Below, one piece after another: positions 61,697 to 64,000 of a stretch of 64,000 bases of DNA. Origin of the DNA: Mediterraneibacter hominis (lineage in GTDB: Bacteria > Bacillota > Clostridia > Lachnospirales > Lachnospiraceae). Position 1 is the first letter of the stretch. The number at the start of each line of letters is the position of its first letter. The notes below the pieces were generated by a model. That model made no database searches. It saw only the letters and a program-made list of their open reading frames with translations, and was not told the DNA's origin. Where the stretch lies: positions 310,001 through 374,000 of the forward strand of contig NZ_JACOPF010000002.1 of NCBI RefSeq assembly GCF_014287475.1, read 5' to 3'. A program made the position numbers and the translations under genes.

Positions 61697-61717
61697 AACA
61701 TCCTATGTTAGGATGTT
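61697..61717. promoter_or_regulatory. Operator palindrome 2
   Basis: AACATCC-N7-GGATGTT, the same arms as palindrome 1, placed 67 bp downstream and just before the ribosome site of the first gene. Two sites on one leader suggest cooperative binding or looping by the GntR regulator. Confidence 0.7.
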
Positions 61718-61732
61718 GGAAAGGCGGAAGAA

Positions 61733-62569
61733 ATGCAAGAGGTATCAGTTGAAAAATTAAAAGAGCAGGCAAAAGAACTTAGAAAGACGGCATTGACCAT
61801 GATCTATAAAGCACAGTCAGGACACCCGGGAGGTTCAATGTCAGCGGCAGACATTGTGACAGCGCTGTATTTTCGGGAAATGAATATTCGTCCGGAAGAG
61901 CCAAAGTGGGAGGACAGAGACAGGTTTGTTTTATCTAAAGGTCATGTGTGTCCGATTTTGTATTCAGCTCTGGCGGTGAAGGGGTACTTTGATAAAGAAA
62001 TTTTAGGGACGTTAAGGAAACAAGGTTCTATTTTACAAGGGCATCCGGATATGAAAAAGTGTCCAGGCATTGACATCAGCACCGGTTCTCTGGGACAGGG
62101 AATTTCCTGCGCAACGGGCATGGCGCTTGCAGGTAAAAGAGATAAGAAAGACTACAGAGTATTTACCCTGGTAGGAGATGGAGAATGTCAGGAAGGACAG
62201 GTGTGGGAAGCGGCTGAGACAGCGGCAAAATATAAGCTGGATAATCTGATTGTATTTGTAGATAATAACCGGCTGCAAAATGACGGAACCTGTGAAGATA
62301 TCATGCCGACACAGGATCTAAGAGAAAAGTTTGCGGCGTTTGGATTCGAGGCATACCGCATTAACGGGCATTTAATGGAAGAAATCATAGATGTACTCGA
62401 CATGGTGAGAATACATAATAATGGAAAGCCGAAAGCAATTATCTGCAATACAGTGAAAGGAAAAGGTATTTCCTTTATGGAAAATGTTCCGGTATGGCAT
62501 GGGCAGGCACCGGATGAACAACAATATAAAAAAGCGATGGAAGATTTGGAAAGGGGTTTTGAAGCATGA
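61733..62569 (+). CDS. Transketolase, N-terminal subunit
   Basis: 278 aa, the usual size of split transketolase N-terminal subunits. Motifs: AQSGHPGGSMSAADIV, SKGHVCPILYSAL, STGSLGQGISCATGMALAG and the thiamine-diphosphate motif GDGECQEGQVWE...NLIVFVDNNRLQNDG. With the next gene it forms the complete enzyme that moves two-carbon units between sugar phosphates. It overlaps the C-terminal gene by 4 nt. A similar arrangement often serves a dedicated sugar or sugar-acid pathway rather than central metabolism. Confidence 0.92.
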   Translation: MQEVSVEKLKEQAKELRKTALTMIYKAQSGHPGGSMSAADIVTALYFREMNIRPEEPKWEDRDRFVLSKGHVCPILYSALAVKGYFDKEILGTLRKQGSILQGHPDMKKCPGIDISTGSLGQGISCATGMALAGKRDKKDYRVFTLVGDGECQEGQVWEAAETAAKYKLDNLIVFVDNNRLQNDGTCEDIMPTQDLREKFAAFGFEAYRINGHLMEEIIDVLDMVRIHNNGKPKAIICNTVKGKGISFMENVPVWHGQAPDEQQYKKAMEDLERGFEA

Positions 62570-63495
62570 ACGGGAAAGCATTAAGAGAGGCATTTGGAGA
62601 TGAGATGTTGGAATTGGGAAAAGAAAACCCAGATATTTATATCGTGGATGCAGATGTCGGAAAATCATGTAAAACGCTGGCTTTTGCCTCCGCATATCCG
62701 AACCAGCACGTCAACGTCGGGATCGCGGAACAGAATGCCTGCGGAGTGGCGGCAGGACTTGCGACAACGGGAAAGATTCCTTTTATCAGCACCTATGCTG
62801 TATTCGGGTCTATGAGGATGTCCGAACAGATACGGCAGGAAATCTGCTATCCGAAGCTGAATGTGAAGATCGCCTGCTCACATGGAGGGCTGACTCCGGC
62901 AAATGACGGGGCAAGCCACCAGTCTATCGAGGATATGGGGATTATGCGGACACTTCCAAATATGACCGTAATCATGGGAGCAGATTATTATGCCACGAGA
63001 AATTTAATCAGAAAAGCGGCAGCATATGAAGGGCCGGTGTATCTGCGTTTTACAAGAGACGCGATACCATTTGTATATGATGAAACGATCGAATTGGAGA
63101 TTGGCAAAGCACATCAGATACAAGAGGGGAAGGATATAGCTGTTATTGCAAATGGAGATACAGTCTGCATTGCAAAAGAGGCGGCAGAAATACTGGAGAC
63201 GAAAGGAATACACGTACGGCTTCTGGATATGCACACGATTAAACCGCTGGACAAAGAGGCGGTAGAAAAGTGTGTGAAGGAAATCGGAAAGATTATCACC
63301 GTAGAAGATCACAATATTTTCAATGGTCTGGGCAGTGCGGTGTGTGAGGTGACAGCAGAACTTGGCAGGGGAATCGTCCGCAGAATCGGCGTGCAGGATC
63401 AGTTTGGACAGTCGGCGCCTTATGAAGAGCTGTTGAAAATAAATGGGATTACAACAGAAAATATTATCCGGACAGCAGAAGAGCTCTGCCGGTAG
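62566..63495 (+). CDS. Transketolase, C-terminal subunit
   Basis: 309 aa. Pyrimidine-binding and C-terminal transketolase domains, with VNVGIAEQNACGVAAGLATTGKIPF (catalytic Glu), SHGGLTPANDGASHQSIEDMGIMRTLPNM and LLDMHTIKPLD. It is the partner of the preceding gene (ATGA overlap), so the two are translationally coupled. Confidence 0.92.
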   Translation: MNGKALREAFGDEMLELGKENPDIYIVDADVGKSCKTLAFASAYPNQHVNVGIAEQNACGVAAGLATTGKIPFISTYAVFGSMRMSEQIRQEICYPKLNVKIACSHGGLTPANDGASHQSIEDMGIMRTLPNMTVIMGADYYATRNLIRKAAAYEGPVYLRFTRDAIPFVYDETIELEIGKAHQIQEGKDIAVIANGDTVCIAKEAAEILETKGIHVRLLDMHTIKPLDKEAVEKCVKEIGKIITVEDHNIFNGLGSAVCEVTAELGRGIVRRIGVQDQFGQSAPYEELLKINGITTENIIRTAEELCR

Positions 63496-63511
63496 AAAGG
63501 AGGAAAATACA

Positions 63512-64000
63512 GTGAAGATAGGGTTTGTAGGACTAGGAAACATGGGGTATAATATGGTTCACAACCTGTTGAAAAACGGCTTTGAAGTATATACATATGA
63601 TGTGTTTGAGGAAGCCGTAAAACGGACGGAAAAAATTGGAGCATATGGAGTAAAAACACTAAAAGAACTGGGAAACACCGCGGATGTTGTTTTTGTTATG
63701 GTTATGAACTTTAAACAGGTACATAGCGTCGTGTTTGGGGAGAATGGAAACGGGGAAGGACTGGCAGATTCTATGGCGCCAGGGAAGATACTGGTTGTGT
63801 CCAGCACTGTGTCGCCGGAACAGACAAGAGAAGTTGCAGAAGAGGTGGAAAAGCGTGGAATCGCGTATATGGACTGTCCTGTCAGCGGCGGGAAAACTGG
63901 GGCGATAGACGGAAGGCTGATTATGATGGCCGCTGGAAAAAAAGAAATTTTTCTGAAAATACAAAAAGTTTTGGAAGCAATGGGAAGGAACAATACTTAC
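63512..64000 (+). CDS. 3-hydroxyisobutyrate dehydrogenase-family protein (partial, runs off window)
   Basis: 163 codons visible from the GTG at 63512, with an AAAGGAGGAAAATACA site. The nucleotide-binding motif is GFVGLGNMGYNM, then SSTVSPEQTRE and the family motif DCPVSGGKTGAIDG. The catalytic lysine region lies beyond the window. Family members reduce tartronate semialdehyde, oxidise 3-hydroxyisobutyrate or act on threonate-type acids. As third gene of the GntR-controlled operon after the split transketolase, it suggests a sugar-acid pathway, but the substrate is unknown. Confidence 0.88.
   Translation, partial: MKIGFVGLGNMGYNMVHNLLKNGFEVYTYDVFEEAVKRTEKIGAYGVKTLKELGNTADVVFVMVMNFKQVHSVVFGENGNGEGLADSMAPGKILVVSSTVSPEQTREVAEEVEKRGIAYMDCPVSGGKTGAIDGRLIMMAAGKKEIFLKIQKVLEAMGRNNTY

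Overview
The window looks like a chromosomal segment of a low-to-mid-GC anaerobic Firmicute, most likely a Lachnospiraceae-type Clostridium relative. The evidence is strong AGGAGG ribosome sites, TTGACA/TATAAT promoters, a YhaM-type nuclease, serine-protease-like and RlmD cluster, FCD-type GntR regulators, a split transketolase and a 4Fe-4S aldo/keto reductase. No rRNA, tRNA, CRISPR array or intact transposase was seen. Species was not assigned.

Layout. 1-5260: housekeeping genes (partial mutS2, an HtrA-like protein that has lost its catalytic triad, yhaM-like, rlmD). 5219-9423: an accessory island downstream of rlmD. It carries a RES-domain gene directly followed by a RhuM-family gene, bracketed by a 107-bp direct repeat made of the rlmD 3' end, then a decayed cytidine deaminase, a GNAT acetyltransferase and an aminoglycoside 6-adenylyltransferase-like gene. 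9434-21932: a keto-acid/amino-acid cluster on both strands (DRE-TIM synthase/lyase, GntR, glutamate-type dehydrogenase, D-2-hydroxyacid dehydrogenase, FAH-family enzyme, two aminotransferases, DUF6282 metal-hydrolase-like protein, carboxyltransferase, NhaC antiporter). A shared ATACCTTT operator motif ties it together. 22007-24035: a structured leader, a CbpA-like J-protein and small genes. 24225-30850: two drug-exporter-type ABC units, each with its own regulator (MarR, TetR).

30870-48305: a large divergent carbohydrate locus. The minus arm holds ROK kinase, Rpe/AlsE-like epimerase, cupin phosphoglucose isomerase, PHP protein, class II aldolase, two RpiB/LacA-type isomerases and an FGGY kinase. 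The plus arm holds a PfkB kinase, a sugar ABC importer with two permeases, DeoR, a second FGGY kinase, a degenerate M24 protein, a UPF0303 protein and an atypical AroE homologue. The core resembles allose/allulose use, but the extra genes point to an additional route that I cannot name. Phased AAACGG repeats between the arms are candidate DeoR operators.

48325-64000: small membrane/holin-like proteins, a Crp regulator, purine nucleoside phosphorylase with a phosphosugar mutase, an aldo/keto reductase, an EamA exporter, HAD phosphatase, a DUF3784-MurF reading-frame fusion, Ddl, PncB, and a GntR-controlled split transketolase plus 3-hydroxyisobutyrate-dehydrogenase-like operon that runs off the end. 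Non-coding repeats are a notable feature: two copies of a ~163-bp MITE-like element (one with an 8-bp target duplication), two copies of a 66-bp structured repeat (one inside the DUF3784-MurF frame), and several long palindromes.
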